Shown: positions 9,016 through 20,789 of the stretch, in pieces | Numbering within the stretch: position 1 is the first letter of the stretch | Layout of the letters: the number at the start of each line of letters is the position of its first letter | Source: Glebionis coronaria | Taxonomy: Eukaryota; Streptophyta; Magnoliopsida; Asterales; Asteraceae | Reading direction: 5' to 3' | NCBI GenBank assembly: GCA_025667525.1 | Contig: CM046878.1 | Location: 94,751,237 to 94,815,236, forward strand | DNA length: 64,000 nt | The notes under the pieces: model-generated | The model's database searches: none | The model's input: the letters and a program-made list of their open reading frames with translations, nothing else | Told to the model about the DNA's origin: nothing | Translations under genes and position numbers: made by a program

Positions 9016-11272
9016 ATCTTAAAACAGATTTTTTGTAACAAAACTAAAACACTTTTTGTTAAAATCAGATTAATTAACATATTTTTATAAACTGTTTTTT
9101 TATCGAAATCAAGATTGTGTTTCTTTGAAAAATCAGTTTCAACTAAACAGAATTTTATATAACAGATCTATAAACGATATTTAATATAGTTCATTGAATC
9201 AGTTTATGTTGAAACCATGATGAGTTTCATACCAATCTGATCTATTATTTTTTTTATTACCGATGTTATTATTTAAATCTAGGTTTAAAGAAAGCAGGAT
9301 TGAGTTTCTTTGAATCAGATTTGGTACAAATTTGTATAAACCATGTCGAGTTTATTAGATACCAAATTGTTTTAATAGTTCTTAACTGTATTCCGTTAGA
9401 ATATTGACAACTTTACTTGTGGTAACACAATTGTGACCTAGTGGATTTTGTAAATATAATTGGTGCGCCAGTTATAGCATGATTGGAATCATGATGAATT
9501 TAGATTCATTGAAACCAAGTGGAGTTTTTTAACACAAATCTCATAAAAGATAAGTTGCTATTTTATGAGATTATTAGAACGTATTCATTGATCTCGTAAA
9601 ATGCAAGCTCTTATTTTATTAGACTTTTGAAACGTGTTCAATGAAATCAAGAAGAATTTCTTTGGAACAAGATGTTGACAATGGTATAAGTTATCACTAA
9701 ATATCAGATTACATACACTATTTTATTAAATTAGTGGAAGAGTTTGTTTGACTTGTGTAATTCATTGTAAATTGGGCCGAGTTTAATTATAAACCAGATA
9801 TAATTCTTGAAACCTTGTTGAAGTTATAGATATATCTATAGAAACCTTTTCGAGTTTAAAGGTAAATCTATAGAAACCTTGAGGAGTTTCTTTAGAAAAA
9901 TAGATCTACTGAAACCTTGTTAAGTTTCATTGTAGAAATAGATCATGTGAAGTTAAGATCTTCTTAATGAAGATTGACAACATAATATTACATATATGAT
10001 TTTTGGTAAAACATTATGTTATAGCTGATATTTTTTTAATGTTTTAGTCGAAAGACTTCCTTTAAAGTGGGTTTTGTAAAACGTATCTTACAAAACGTTT
10101 GCGTTTTAAACAAAAGTCGATGTAATTCGCTTTTGGTTAAGAAACACTATGTGATTTAGCACGTTGTTAATAGTATCAAAATTAGTGTCAACTAAATAAT
10201 GGGACCTCTTAATAACATTCGGAATGTCATGAGTGACATCAAAAGGGAGACCGATACCTACTTGTACGGTAGATGCTTTGAAGCATTCAGAAACTTGTTG
10301 TGCCATAACTATGCGTTGTATGGGCTGAATGACATGAAAACTGAGGCCGTGATGGAATCCAACCATAGCTAATGATGCATTCGCACTTCAGTATCATGTC
10401 ATGTATATGGTGATAAGAGTTTGATTAACTCTTATAATGCAATTGAGAATGGAGAGAACGAGTTTGAGCAACTCTCCAACTACGAATATCAAGGAAAAAG
10501 AAGATATGGTTCACATTTGAAAAAGACACCAAGTTAGCCAACGCTGTGTGTGCCAGAGATTCGTAGGAATCTTATGTCCAGATGGTTGCTTAATGAACTT
10601 TGGCTTTCATATGTGTTTGAATCAAATAAAAATATATTTAATGAATAACATAAATTTAGTGCATACGGGTTATGCCTTTAAAATGGTTAAGTTGATTATA
10701 TTTTATAATGATCATTTTTAAATGTATGTTATGACTTACTTTGACATGTTTTAAATTTTTACTCAACATGTTGTCCAATTAAACCAAATGGGAAACCCAT
10801 TTTTGTATTGACACGGATTACAAAATCAAAACTTACGTTGAAGCCAAATTGATAAGTCTTTTCTCTTGGTTGAACAGAAATAAAAACCTTGTTATGATTC
10901 ACATGGTTTTATGTGATTTGTAATTGATACCTACGAAGGTAGAGAGTATCGCGTACTTCATCATTTTGGCTGAATGTGATACAAAATATTGTTATTTACA
11001 CTTACTTGAGAGTAAGGATATAGACAAGCTTGATCTATATACATAAGTCGAGAACCAACTTATTACCGATAATAAGGTGATTCGAAGTTATTGGAGGTGA
11101 ATATGTGTCTCCATTTCTAAATTTGTATGCTAAACTTAGAATAAGACACAAATTCATTGCTCTTGATATAGAAAAGAATCTTGCCTTAGTATAAATGGTT
11201 AATGCCATGTTCTTAAGTCCAGGTTTAAGCCATGGCATGTGGGGGAAGGCGATTATATCTATTACTTATCTT
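9016..11272 (+). other. Leader and decayed gag of Copia C
   Basis: No open gene. About 9020-9960 is AT-rich with a loosely repeated phrase around GAGTTTC and GAAACC(A/T)TG, which looks like a retrotransposon leader. About 10080-10380 may hold a worn gag reading. Sequence near 11230 includes GGCATGTGGGGGAAGG. The 5 bp just before Copia A, 11268-11272 (ATCTT), are its target-site copy. Confidence 0.5.
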
Positions 11273-12064
11273 TGAAAGTTTATGGACTTAAAAATCGATT
11301 ATCGTGTGATAGGATCGAACTCGAGATCACGGGTTTGCTCATATTACGTGAAGGGTTAATTTGTTTATTAAATATATTCATTATATTTATTAAATCAAAC
11401 CGTAGCTAACGATCGTTAAGTAATTAAAAGTTAAGTATTAAACAACCGTTATAGAAGGCTAAAGAAGCTAAAAGAAGGAGTCGGGGAAGTTCCGGAAACC
11501 TCTTTTGGAGGTGATGTATATCCGGCCTAAAGAGGAGACAAAGAAAAGGGGAAAAGATTTTGTGGCTTTATTTTGTTTAACCTTGGAAGAGAAGTTTTCC
11601 AAGGTGTATATAAACAAACCAAAAGCTTCATAATTTTCACCTCATATCTCTCTTTCTCTTGCTCTAAAATCCGGCCAAACAAACACCCTATTAGGGTTCT
11701 TCTTTCATTTTTATTAAGCTATTCTAGATCTAGTCCTAGCCCCTCTCTAGGGTTGTTGGGTAGATCTTCCATAGACTTGGAAGCTCGGTTTGTTCGTGCT
11801 AGACTCACGATTAACTCGCCGTATCACGTGTGTACAAGATCGTGGTGTAATCTTGCTTTAGATTACATCCTGGTGGTGTTCGTGATCTATCTCTACCGGT
11901 GACCATTCCGTCAACTTGTAGATCTTGCTAGGATAAAGGTATGTAACCCTAGCCTTGATTAATTATAATCGTGTTAATTAAAGATCTTGTTAATTTGCTT
12001 CCGCTGTGTGTTCTTTGATCCATATTATGGTTTTTATAATTGTTTTGATAAACATAAACCATCA
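11273..12064 (+). repeat. 5' LTR of Copia A
   Basis: Begins TGAAAG and ends ACCATCA. It contains a TATATAAAC box near 11607-11615 that probably starts the genomic transcript. It is nearly identical to 28946-29736 by eye, with scattered substitutions and small indels. A 109-codon reading at 11573-11902 recurs in the other LTR and is not taken as a gene. Confidence 0.9.
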
Positions 12065-12065
12065 G

Positions 12066-12080
12066 TGGCGTCGAGAGCCG
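12066..12080 (+). promoter_or_regulatory. Probable primer-binding site of Copia A
   Basis: TGGCGTCGAGAGCCG lies one base after the 5' LTR. It resembles the usual Copia site TGGTATCAGAGCC only in its ends (TGG and AGAGCC), so either it has drifted or a different tRNA is used. Confidence 0.55.
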
Positions 12081-12864
12081 TTTTAACATGATTTTAATTA
12101 TCAAGATCTAAAGTTTTTTTAACTAATATTGATTGGTGTTAATAATTACATGTTGTTTTTAGGTTTTATAAAAAATTAGTTTTTTTGTTTTTTTTTGTTT
12201 TTTAAATTCGGATCTGCCAAATTTTTTTATAAAAAAAAAAATTTTAGTAAACCCTAAAATTACATGGTAATTAAACTTTAGATATTTTGCATGAATTAAT
12301 TGTTATGTCATGCGTGGTTACGATCCGTAGTTTTTAATTGTTAAGAGAATGTGGGAGATCCGTAATAAACATGCATGTTTTTTTACGGATCATATAATTT
12401 TGATTGCTATTTGCTTTATATGATCCAAAATTTTAAAATAAGGGAAGACTTTTTATGTTAATAAAAACACTAGATTTAATGTTCTTTGAATAAATTGTTA
12501 TGTGTGTGGCTATTTGATTTAGTTTTTTTTTGTACTACTTGTTTTCTATGTTGTAAACAAGGGTAGTTTTTTTTAAGAAAATAATATGGACTAAATCCTA
12601 TCAAAATTAATGAATTGTTTTGAGATCTAAATTACATATTATTTGTGTTGATCAGAATTGCAATAGCAACTTAACGGTCTACTCAATTTTGACAAACTAT
12701 AAAGTGGGTATAACGCACCGCTGGTCAAGTACCCGGTTAAGGAAGGAGGTGTTATGCTTCAGCGCTGACCAAATTCCCGGCTCGCCTGTGCGTAAAAAAA
12801 TTAGAATTACCTACGGTTGTTATTGGTATAATTCTTTAAGGTTGATTTTAAATACATTAATTCA
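12081..12864 (+). other. Leader of Copia A before insertion D
   Basis: AT-rich untranslated leader. The GC-richer stretch at 12700-12790 (GGTGTTATGCTTCAGCGCTG and surroundings) resembles packaging or leader sequence seen in other plant Copia elements. The 108-codon reading at 12620-12946 crosses into insertion D and is not a gene. Confidence 0.5.
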
Positions 12865-12873
12865 CATCCAAAA

Positions 12874-14095
12874 GGGTAAAAGTTATACAATACCATCGTA
12901 CTTATTAAAATGTACCGACTTTAAACACTTACAATTTAATCGCTAGACATTACCAATGAAGTTTCAAATTGAGTGTAGACTTTACCAATATCGCCCTAAA
13001 ATGACTATATTACCCTTTTGTTCTTTTACTTAATTACATATATTACCACATCCACCTTTTCTCTCACTAAAATCATTCACCTTTTCTCTCACTAAAATTA
13101 TTCCACCTTTTCTCTCACTAAAATCATTAAACAGAGTAGCTAAAGGTCGAAGAAATGTAATTTCATCTATAAATAATCAAACAAACTATAATAGTAAGCA
13201 TCCATGGAATTGACAAGCATATTATATTAACGAAATTTTAATCACATGTATTGATATTGCGTAGCTTCTTTTAACTTTTAAGTTTTAAGTGTCTAGTTTT
13301 CATTCTGTCCCGTAAAAAAACTAAACATATAACTAATTACTGGACGGATCTATGTACATGGTAGGGGGTGTTGCCCCCACTTAATTCTTGTGACCATGTA
13401 AATTATATAAAAAAAATGGTTTGATTGGTAGAGAAAAGGTCTAGTGCCCCCGTGCAAATTATAAAAGTGCCTTCTATATTTGTAAGGGTTAGCAAAAATC
13501 AAAGTTTTTTAGTTGGTTTTAATCATCGAAAAAAATGGAGAACGAAAACTTGAGAAGAAGTGTATGAACTGGGAAATGCGAAGAATAAAGTCCTTGGTGG
13601 ACAAAATGATTGAGAAATGAGAATATTTTAATGGTTTTAACTTTAAATGCACTCACATATATAAAAGTAATTTTTATTTTCTTAAAATAAACAAATTGTG
13701 AGATGTTCCAGACTATAATACGGATGAGTACCAAATTGGACTGCGGTGGCTTTGTTTTGACTTTCACCATGTTCAAACACAGTCTTGATATTGATTCCAG
13801 CATTGAGCAAAGTAGTGTCCTTTTCTAGTTTGGTTCCCATAATCGATGAACACAAAGCTGATAAGCTTTGGTCTAATTTTTTTTTAAAAAGAGTGGGTTC
13901 ACATGAAGATGTACAAGAAATAAAAAAAAACATTGTTCTAATAAAAAAGAAAAGGGTAATAAAGTCATTTCAGGGTGATATTGGTAAAGTCTACACTCAG
14001 TTTGAAAGTTCATTGGTAATGTCTAGCAATTAAATTGTAAGTGTTTAAAGTCGGTACATTTTGATAAGTACGATGGTATTATATAGCCTTTACCC
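12874..14095. mobile_element. Element D: non-autonomous DNA transposon with about 146-bp TIRs and 9-bp TSD
   Basis: The first 146 bases or so (GGGTAAAAGTTATACAATACC onward) reappear as the reverse complement at the right end (about 13950-14095) with roughly a dozen differences. The 1222-bp element is flanked by CATCCAAAA at 12865-12873 and 14096-14104. Long TIRs and a 9-bp target duplication are the marks of Mutator-like elements. The interior has no transposase and no convincing gene. It carries three tandem copies of a unit of about 25 bp, CACCTTTTCTCTCACTAAAA, near 13046-13128. Confidence 0.88.
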
Positions 14096-14104
14096 CATCC
14101 AAAA

Positions 14105-14795
14105 CACAATGAATAAGGTTATTGCTTTGTGCTTTAGCTTCGTTCTAGAAAAAGTACGGTGTGAATTTAGTTGTGTGTAAAATCTTTAATTGGTTTAACC
14201 AATACCTCAACTTGCAAATATATGATGAACTTTTAGTGTCACCAAAAAGTTTACTAAACGTTTTATTAAACTTATTTTATGGAGATGTATGCATGCTTCT
14301 CCATACATGATTTTGACACCAAAATCTATACCCTAAAATTTAAGTCATATGCCCTCTAATTGACGAACACTTGAAGTTACAATTGTCGTCATATAAGATA
14401 TCGGACGATGTTGTAATGGAGAGAAAACTTCATGACTGAATAAGATTGCACATGAAGGTTTTAAGTTCTTTAGATTAGTCGACTTAATTGAGTTACTCAG
14501 TGAGAACTGGAAACTTAAGGCATTAAATAGGGATAAAACATGTTTACAATGCAAATGATTTTGGCAATGTAAATCCCTAACATATCTAGAAATTTCAAAT
14601 TTGTTTGTCAATTATTGTTCGACAAGTTACTATGTTGAATACATGTGTCACTAGTAGATCAACTGATGTGATAAATCTATGTCAATATGGATTCTAGTTT
14701 TTTCAAGGAAAATACTATGGTTTTATTACCGGAGTAAATTTATTTTCTTGAATTTTATTATCGAAATACTAATGTTTGAACTTATTTCTGTAGAA
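14105..14795 (+). other. Leader of Copia A between D and gag
   Basis: Continuation of the untranslated leader. An 88-codon - strand reading (14345-14611) has no recognisable features and is left out. Confidence 0.5.
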
Positions 14796-17700
14796 ATGGC
14801 TCAACCCGAAAACAATCTGACAATAAGCTCGGCGTTCAAAGCTTTATTTGAACGGCCTGAACTTACTGGCCCTAATTTCAATGACTGGTACCGCTCACTA
14901 AGAATTGTTCTGAGAGCAGCGGGTACTATCAATATCTTGGAAACTCCTTTTCCGGAGGATCTTGCTGAAGGAGCAACTGATGCGGAAAGGCTTCAACACG
15001 CTGCTAACGTTAAGAAGCACCATGAGGTGGCTGCTGTAATGTTAGGGAGAATGGCTCCATCACTTCAAAGGAAGTATGAGCTAGATTCACCTCAACAAAT
15101 GCTTGATGAACTCAAGGCAGTGTATGAAACGCCGCAAGTTGTAGAGATCTATGATCTAGTTGATGCTCTACATAATTGCAAGCAAGCTCCTGGAAAGTCC
15201 GTAAGTGCTCATTATATGGAGATGAGGGGTTATATGGAACAACTCATAGCACTAGGACAACCCTTTGATCATAATATGGCTATTAACTTGATCAATAGGT
15301 CCTTTAATAAGGACTTCAATGATTTCGTTCGTAACTATAATATGCATTGCACGGGGAAGACAGTTAATGATTTGCATGCAATGCTCATTGACTTTGAAAA
15401 GGGTTTGAAAGATACGGCATCCACTGCTACTCCTCAAGTACTTCATGTACAAAAGGGTAGAGTGTCGAAACCAAAACCGCAAGTGAATAAGAAGCAGAAA
15501 GGCAAAGGCAAGGTTGATAAGAGCAAGCAAGTTGCGACTACATCAAAACCAAAGCAGAACTTTGCTAAGAAATCTCTGAAAGATGAGACTTGTCACTACT
15601 GTAAGATGACTGGACACTAGAAGAGGAATTGCTCTCTCTATCTCCATGAAATGGCAGAACATAAGAAGAAGTCTGAGCAAGCTGCTGCAGCACCATCTTC
15701 TGGTAACTTTTTTATGATAGAGTTATTTAATCTTTCATACAAATCAAACTCCTGGGTATATGATACGGGATGTGGTATTAATATTTGTAATACCCTGCAG
15801 GGATTTGAGTTGAAAAGGAGGCTTACCTATGGGGAACAATTTCTGCAAGTGGGCAATGGCGCACAAGCAGCGGTTGAAGCTATAGGAATATTTAAATTAG
15901 TTTTACCTGCGGGTTTAGTACTGTTTTTGAATAATTGTCATTATGCACCTACAATTGTTAAGGGTGTCATTTCCTTTTCTTGTATGTTGGATCTTGGATT
16001 TACTTACACGATTGATAATAATAGAATTTCTGTTTTCAAAGATGGTTTATTCTATTTTGATGCAATTTCTGTGAATGGTGTTTTTGAAATTAACATGCAT
16101 GATAAAAATTCTAAGAGGAAAAATATTTTTGTTTTTAGCATGAATTAGAAGAGTAAGTTAGACAAGAACTCTTCTTATCTTTGGCATTGTAGGCTTGCCC
16201 ATATTGGGAAGACTCGCATACAAAAGCTTCAACGTGATGGGCTTTTGGAAAGTATCAATGATGAATCATTTGATAAATGTGAATCTTGTATCTCTGGAAA
16301 GATGACCAAGAAACCTTTTAATAGCAATATTGAAAGGGCTACTGAACTACTTGGTTTAATACATACTGATGTGTGTGGACCACTTAGACATGTGTCAAGG
16401 AAAGGTGCTAGCTACTTCTTGACGTTTACGGATGACTATAGCCGTTATGGTTATGTTTATTTACTTAAGCATAAACATGAGGTATTTGAAACATTTAAAA
16501 CGTTTAAAGCCGAAGTAGAGTTACAACTAGGAAAGAAGATTAAAGCTCTTCGTTCTGATCGTGGTGGTGAATATTTAAGTCAAGAGTTTAAAGATTATTT
16601 AAGTAAAAATGGAATTGTTCAGAAACTTACTTCTCCGTATACTCCACAACGAAATGGTGTATCTGAAAGGAGAAATCGTACATTATTGGATATGGTACGA
16701 TCTATGTTTAATCTTACAACTTTACCATTATCCTTTTGGGATTATGCTCTTGAATATGCTGTTCGTATTCTAAATATGGTTCCCACAAAGAAGGTTGATA
16801 AGACACCATATGAACTATGGCATGGCAAGAAGCCATATTTGTCTTATTTAAAAATCTGGGGTTGTGAGGCGTATGTGAAACGTGACTCTGGAGATAAACT
16901 CCAACAACGCTCAGTAAAATGTATCTTTGTAGGGTACCCTAAGGAAACTATGGGTTACTACTTTTATTATCCGACTGAGAACAAAATAGTTATGGCTCGG
17001 TATGGAGACTTCCTTGAAAATGATCTTGTAAATCAAGAATTCAGTGGGAGAAATTATGATCTTGAAGAAATTCAAGAAGATACATTGCCTTCTGAAAATA
17101 CTAGCGAAGAAATTCCTGAAGAACCAGAAAGTCTGAGTGTTCCACCGGAATTAATTCCTCCACGTAGGTCTCAAAGGACCATACGTGCGCTGGATAAACT
17201 ATGTCTTTACATAGAGGATGATGAGGAGGAAGTAGGGGATCTTGGTGAACCTGCTAACTATCGGTCCGCAATGTCTGATCCAGAAAAGTCAAAATGGATA
17301 GTTGCGATGAATGAGGAAATGAAATCCATGGAAATCAATGATGTTTGGATTCTTGTAGACGCGCCTAAAAATGCTAAAGTAGTGAAAAATAGGTGGATCT
17401 ATAAGAAGAAAACTGACATGGATGGTGATGTACAATCCTATAAAGCGCGTTTAGTGGCTAAAGGTTTTACTCAAACTTTTGGCGTAGACTACGAGGAGAC
17501 ATTTTCTCCTGTAGCAGACTTACGAGCTATTAGGATTCTCATAGCTATAGCAGCATACTATGACTATGAGATATGGCAAATGGATGTTAAAATTGCCTTC
17601 TTGAACGGTCGCTTAGATGAAGACATCTATATGCAACAACCGGAAGGGTATGTTGATCCTAAATATCCAAAGTGCGTGTGTAAACTTCAAAGATCTATTT

Positions 17701-18835
17701 ATGGTTTGAAGCAAGCATCACGTCAATGGAATAAGCGATTTGATGAAGAAATCAAAAGTTCGGATTTATTCAAAATCGTGATGAGCCATGTGTATACCGC
17801 AAAGCTAGTGGGAGTAATGTAGTGTTCCTAATTCTATATGTCGATGACATATTAATCATGGGAAGTAACATTCCAAGACTTAAGGAAGTTAAGGATTATC
17901 TTGGTAAATGTTTTTCTATGAAGGATTTGGGAGATGCTGTGTATATTCTGGGAATTAAAATCTATCGAGATAGGAGTAGACAGTTAATTGGTCTTAGCCA
18001 AGATGCTTATATTGATAAGATATTGAAGAAGTATAACATGCATAACTCTAAGAAAGGTTTTCTACCGATGGAGGTTAAGCATGAGTTAAGTCATGAGAAA
18101 GATGCATCAACACCTGAAGAGGTGGCTTACATGAAAAAGGTGCATTATGCTTCGGATGTAGGATCTATTATGTATGCTGTAAGACGCACAAGGCCTGATG
18201 TGGCGTTTGCTCAGAACTTGGTCAGTAGATACCAACAGAATCCAGGAAAGTTCTACTGGACTGCTGTTAAGCATATTCTAAAGTATTTTAGAAGTACAAA
18301 AGATATGTTTTTGGTATTCGGGGGTAAACCAGACACAGAATTGAATGTAACAGGATTCTATGATGCGTCCTGGTAATGTGATAAAGACGATACGAAGTCT
18401 CAGATGGGTTACGTGTTTGTCATCAATGGAGGAGCAGTTGACTGGAAGAGCAGTAAGCAGAAAACCATTGCTATGCATGCGACTCAATCTGAGTACATGG
18501 CCGCTTCAAAAGCTGCAATGGAAGCTGTTTGGATTAGGAAGTTTATTGGAGATCTTAGAGTGATGCCTTCAATTAAAGAACCTATTGATATATATTGCGA
18601 CAATTCTGCTGCAATAATATTCGCCAATGACCCTGGAGTTATGAAAGGCGCCAGACACTTTAAACGTAGATATCACTACGTTCGAGAACAAGTGGAAGCT
18701 CGAGAAATTAAATTAATAAAAGTTCACACAGATGATAACGTAGCTGATCCTTTTACTAAGGCTTTATCTAGGCCAAAGGTAGTTAAGCATGCCAAGGCAA
18801 TTGGGCTGCAACTAGCTAGCGAATTCATGCAATAA
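14796..18835 (+). pseudogene. Copia A gag-pol polyprotein, broken by three stops and one frameshift
   Basis: Starts at ATG 14796 (MAQPENN), chosen because the upstream codons from 14679 look untranslated. Gag ends in a zinc knuckle CHYCKMTGH that is cut by TAG at 15618-15620, where the family has Trp. The frame continues through protease (VYDTGCGINIC). A second TAG lies at 16146-16148. Then come integrase (HCRLAHIGKT, HTDVCGPL, RSDRGGEY) and the start of reverse transcriptase (WQMDVKIAFLNGRLDEDIYM). A one-base loss near 17757-17762 shifts the frame, and 17822-18376 carries on with LYVDDILIM. TAA at 18374-18376 interrupts RNase H, which resumes (YCDNSAAIIFAND) to the end at 18835. The breaks mean this copy cannot make its own polyprotein. 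Mobility would need proteins from another copy. Confidence 0.9.
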
Positions 18836-19042
18836 ATCTGTTGATTAGTATTTGGATAAAGGATGTAAGACATTATTGAATTGATGAAATAAAGATTGGA
18901 TTTCTTTTATTTTCTGTTATTTGATTTTGTATCCTATTTTACATGTTTTAATCCGTGAGCATTATGATGTTTCTAAATGTCCGTTGTCGATTAATAATAT
19001 GGGAGTATTATTAAACTAAGAGAATTCAAAATAGTGACAGAG
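18836..19042 (+). other. 3' untranslated region of Copia A, left of Athila B
   Basis: No gene. Ends in CAGAG at 19038-19042, just before the TG of the Athila B LTR. The same five bases occur at 28353-28357 and may be its target-site copy. Confidence 0.6.
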
Positions 19043-20577
19043 TGATAGGTGTGTAAACACCCATCCTTTTACCACTTAATTCGGGCTAAAACGAGACCAA
19101 AACACGTATTTAATATCATTTGTTTGGAATTATGCGTGGTTTTTGTGTTTATTGTGATTTCAGAGCTAACCGGATGAATATTAAAGAAAACATGGGATTG
19201 CACGGGTTTTATCAAGGAAAAAGACTCAAGATAAAGTCTATTGTCCAAGACGTGCAAAAGATTCGAAGTCACTAGGCCTATTCGAAGATTTATCGAAGAA
19301 AAGGACTAAAGACGGAAGATTTTCATAAGTCGAAGAAACTCGAGTCTATTTAACGAAGAAATTAAAAGACGAGTTGGATTTAATCGACAACAAATCCCGA
19401 ATCAGAATCGCAAACGTCAACTTTTCTGAAAAGACGAGAAGACAAGAAGAAGAGGAGAAAGCCCACTCACCAACCAACCACTAGGAGTATAAATAGAAAC
19501 TCCCTTCACACATTAGGGAGTTTTGAGTTTTCATTTTTTCCTTTTTCCAGGCTTTGTAGTTCGTCCCATCACCAACTCCATTAGGGAGTTTGGTGATTTT
19601 CATCTTTTTCTTTTCATCTTGTAATCTTCAATCATTAACCTTGTTACTTTTTTCATTAATCAATCCATTCCATCTTTCTATTCATCTTGTTCTTCATCAT
19701 TTTTATTGCAAGTTTCTAAGTTTCTTCTTTGATTCTAGTTTGATCTTAAAAAGTTGTTGAATTAATGTTTTTATTGGTGGGATTTGTTCCTTATGGTATG
19801 TTAATGATTATTGGTTAGTTTGGTAAAACCTTTTTAAGTATTGGAGTTGATTTTGAGTTAAATTCGTGTACCCTGTTTACTTGCTGCTGTCACTGTTCTT
19901 CATCTCCCGGAAATTCCGAATAGGAGAGTTTGTGTTTCCCTTATTCGGAATCTTTCAATATTCCGAATAGGGGTGTTTTCATTTCTGTTACTCGGAATAT
20001 TTCAATATTCCGCATAACCTTAGTTTTCCGCATAGCCCTGATTTTTCCACATAGAGCTTTTATTCCGAATGAAAGAGTTTTTCCGCATAGATGTCTTTTT
20101 CCGAATAGAAGTATTTTCCGCATAAGCCTACTTTCCGAATCGTTTTCCGCATAGACAATATATTCTGAATAGCATCATTTTTTCCGAGTAGAGTAATCTT
20201 TCCGAATAGGCATGTTTTTCCGAATGAGAGTATTTTCCGCATAGACAGTATTTTCCGCATAGACAATATATTCCGAATAGCATAGTTTTCCGCATGAGGC
20301 AAGTTTTCCGAATAAGACATATATTCCGCATAGATGCCAACATTCCGAATGGTGCAATATTCCGCATAGGGTCTTCTTCAGTAAGAGTTATTTTTTTTAG
20401 ATTATTATTTGTTGCTTGTTTTAAGTTTACTTCATTACCATTTTATTTACTTACCTGTTTAGTAGAATAGGAAACCAAATCCACTTTTTGTCACCAAGAA
20501 CAAATCATTCCACTTTTAACTGAGATCAATTCGAGAGGATTCCGAGAAATCTGAACCTAGCAAAAACCCTTGTATCA
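19043..20577 (+). repeat. 5' LTR of Athila B
   Basis: Begins TGATAGGTGTG and ends TATCA two bases before the primer site. Its beginning aligns with the LTR of element H at 60714 (shared ATCCTTTTACCACTTAA). It contains TATAAATAG near 19489-19497, a likely promoter, and the TTCCG array described separately. Confidence 0.85.
19915..20370 (+). repeat. Array of about two dozen TTTTCCG(A/C)ATAG motifs in the Athila B LTR
   Basis: Variants of TTCCGAATAG and TTCCGCATAG recur every 15-30 nt, with TTCGGAAT in the opposite sense near the left end. Spacers are T-rich and unrelated. The overlapping short - strand readings in this stretch are by-products of the array. Confidence 0.85.
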
Positions 20578-20579
20578 AA

Positions 20580-20594
20580 TGGCGCCGCTGCCGG
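20580..20594 (+). promoter_or_regulatory. Primer-binding site of Athila B (tRNA-Asp type)
   Basis: TGGCGCCGCTGCCGG matches the complement of the 3' end of plant tRNA-Asp except for one base. This is the primer site typical of Athila elements. Confidence 0.8.
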
Positions 20595-20789
20595 CTCCTC
20601 TCGTTAAGATCAAAAGTTTTTTGTAGAACTTGGATTTTGGGATCCGTTCCCCGTGAACGTTACTTTTTCCTAAAAATTTTCAAAAACACTAAAAAATATA
20701 AAATTTTCAAAAAATCCTAAAAAGTAAAAAACAATAAAAACCAAAAATATTTTTGCCTTGTTTCTCTTTGTTCGTTCTTTTGCAGGTGT

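Noticed and set aside
11573..11902. A 109-codon ORF found almost identically again at 29245-29574
   Set aside because: Both copies lie inside the two LTRs of Copia A; the duplication is the LTR itself and the peptide has no recognisable domain.
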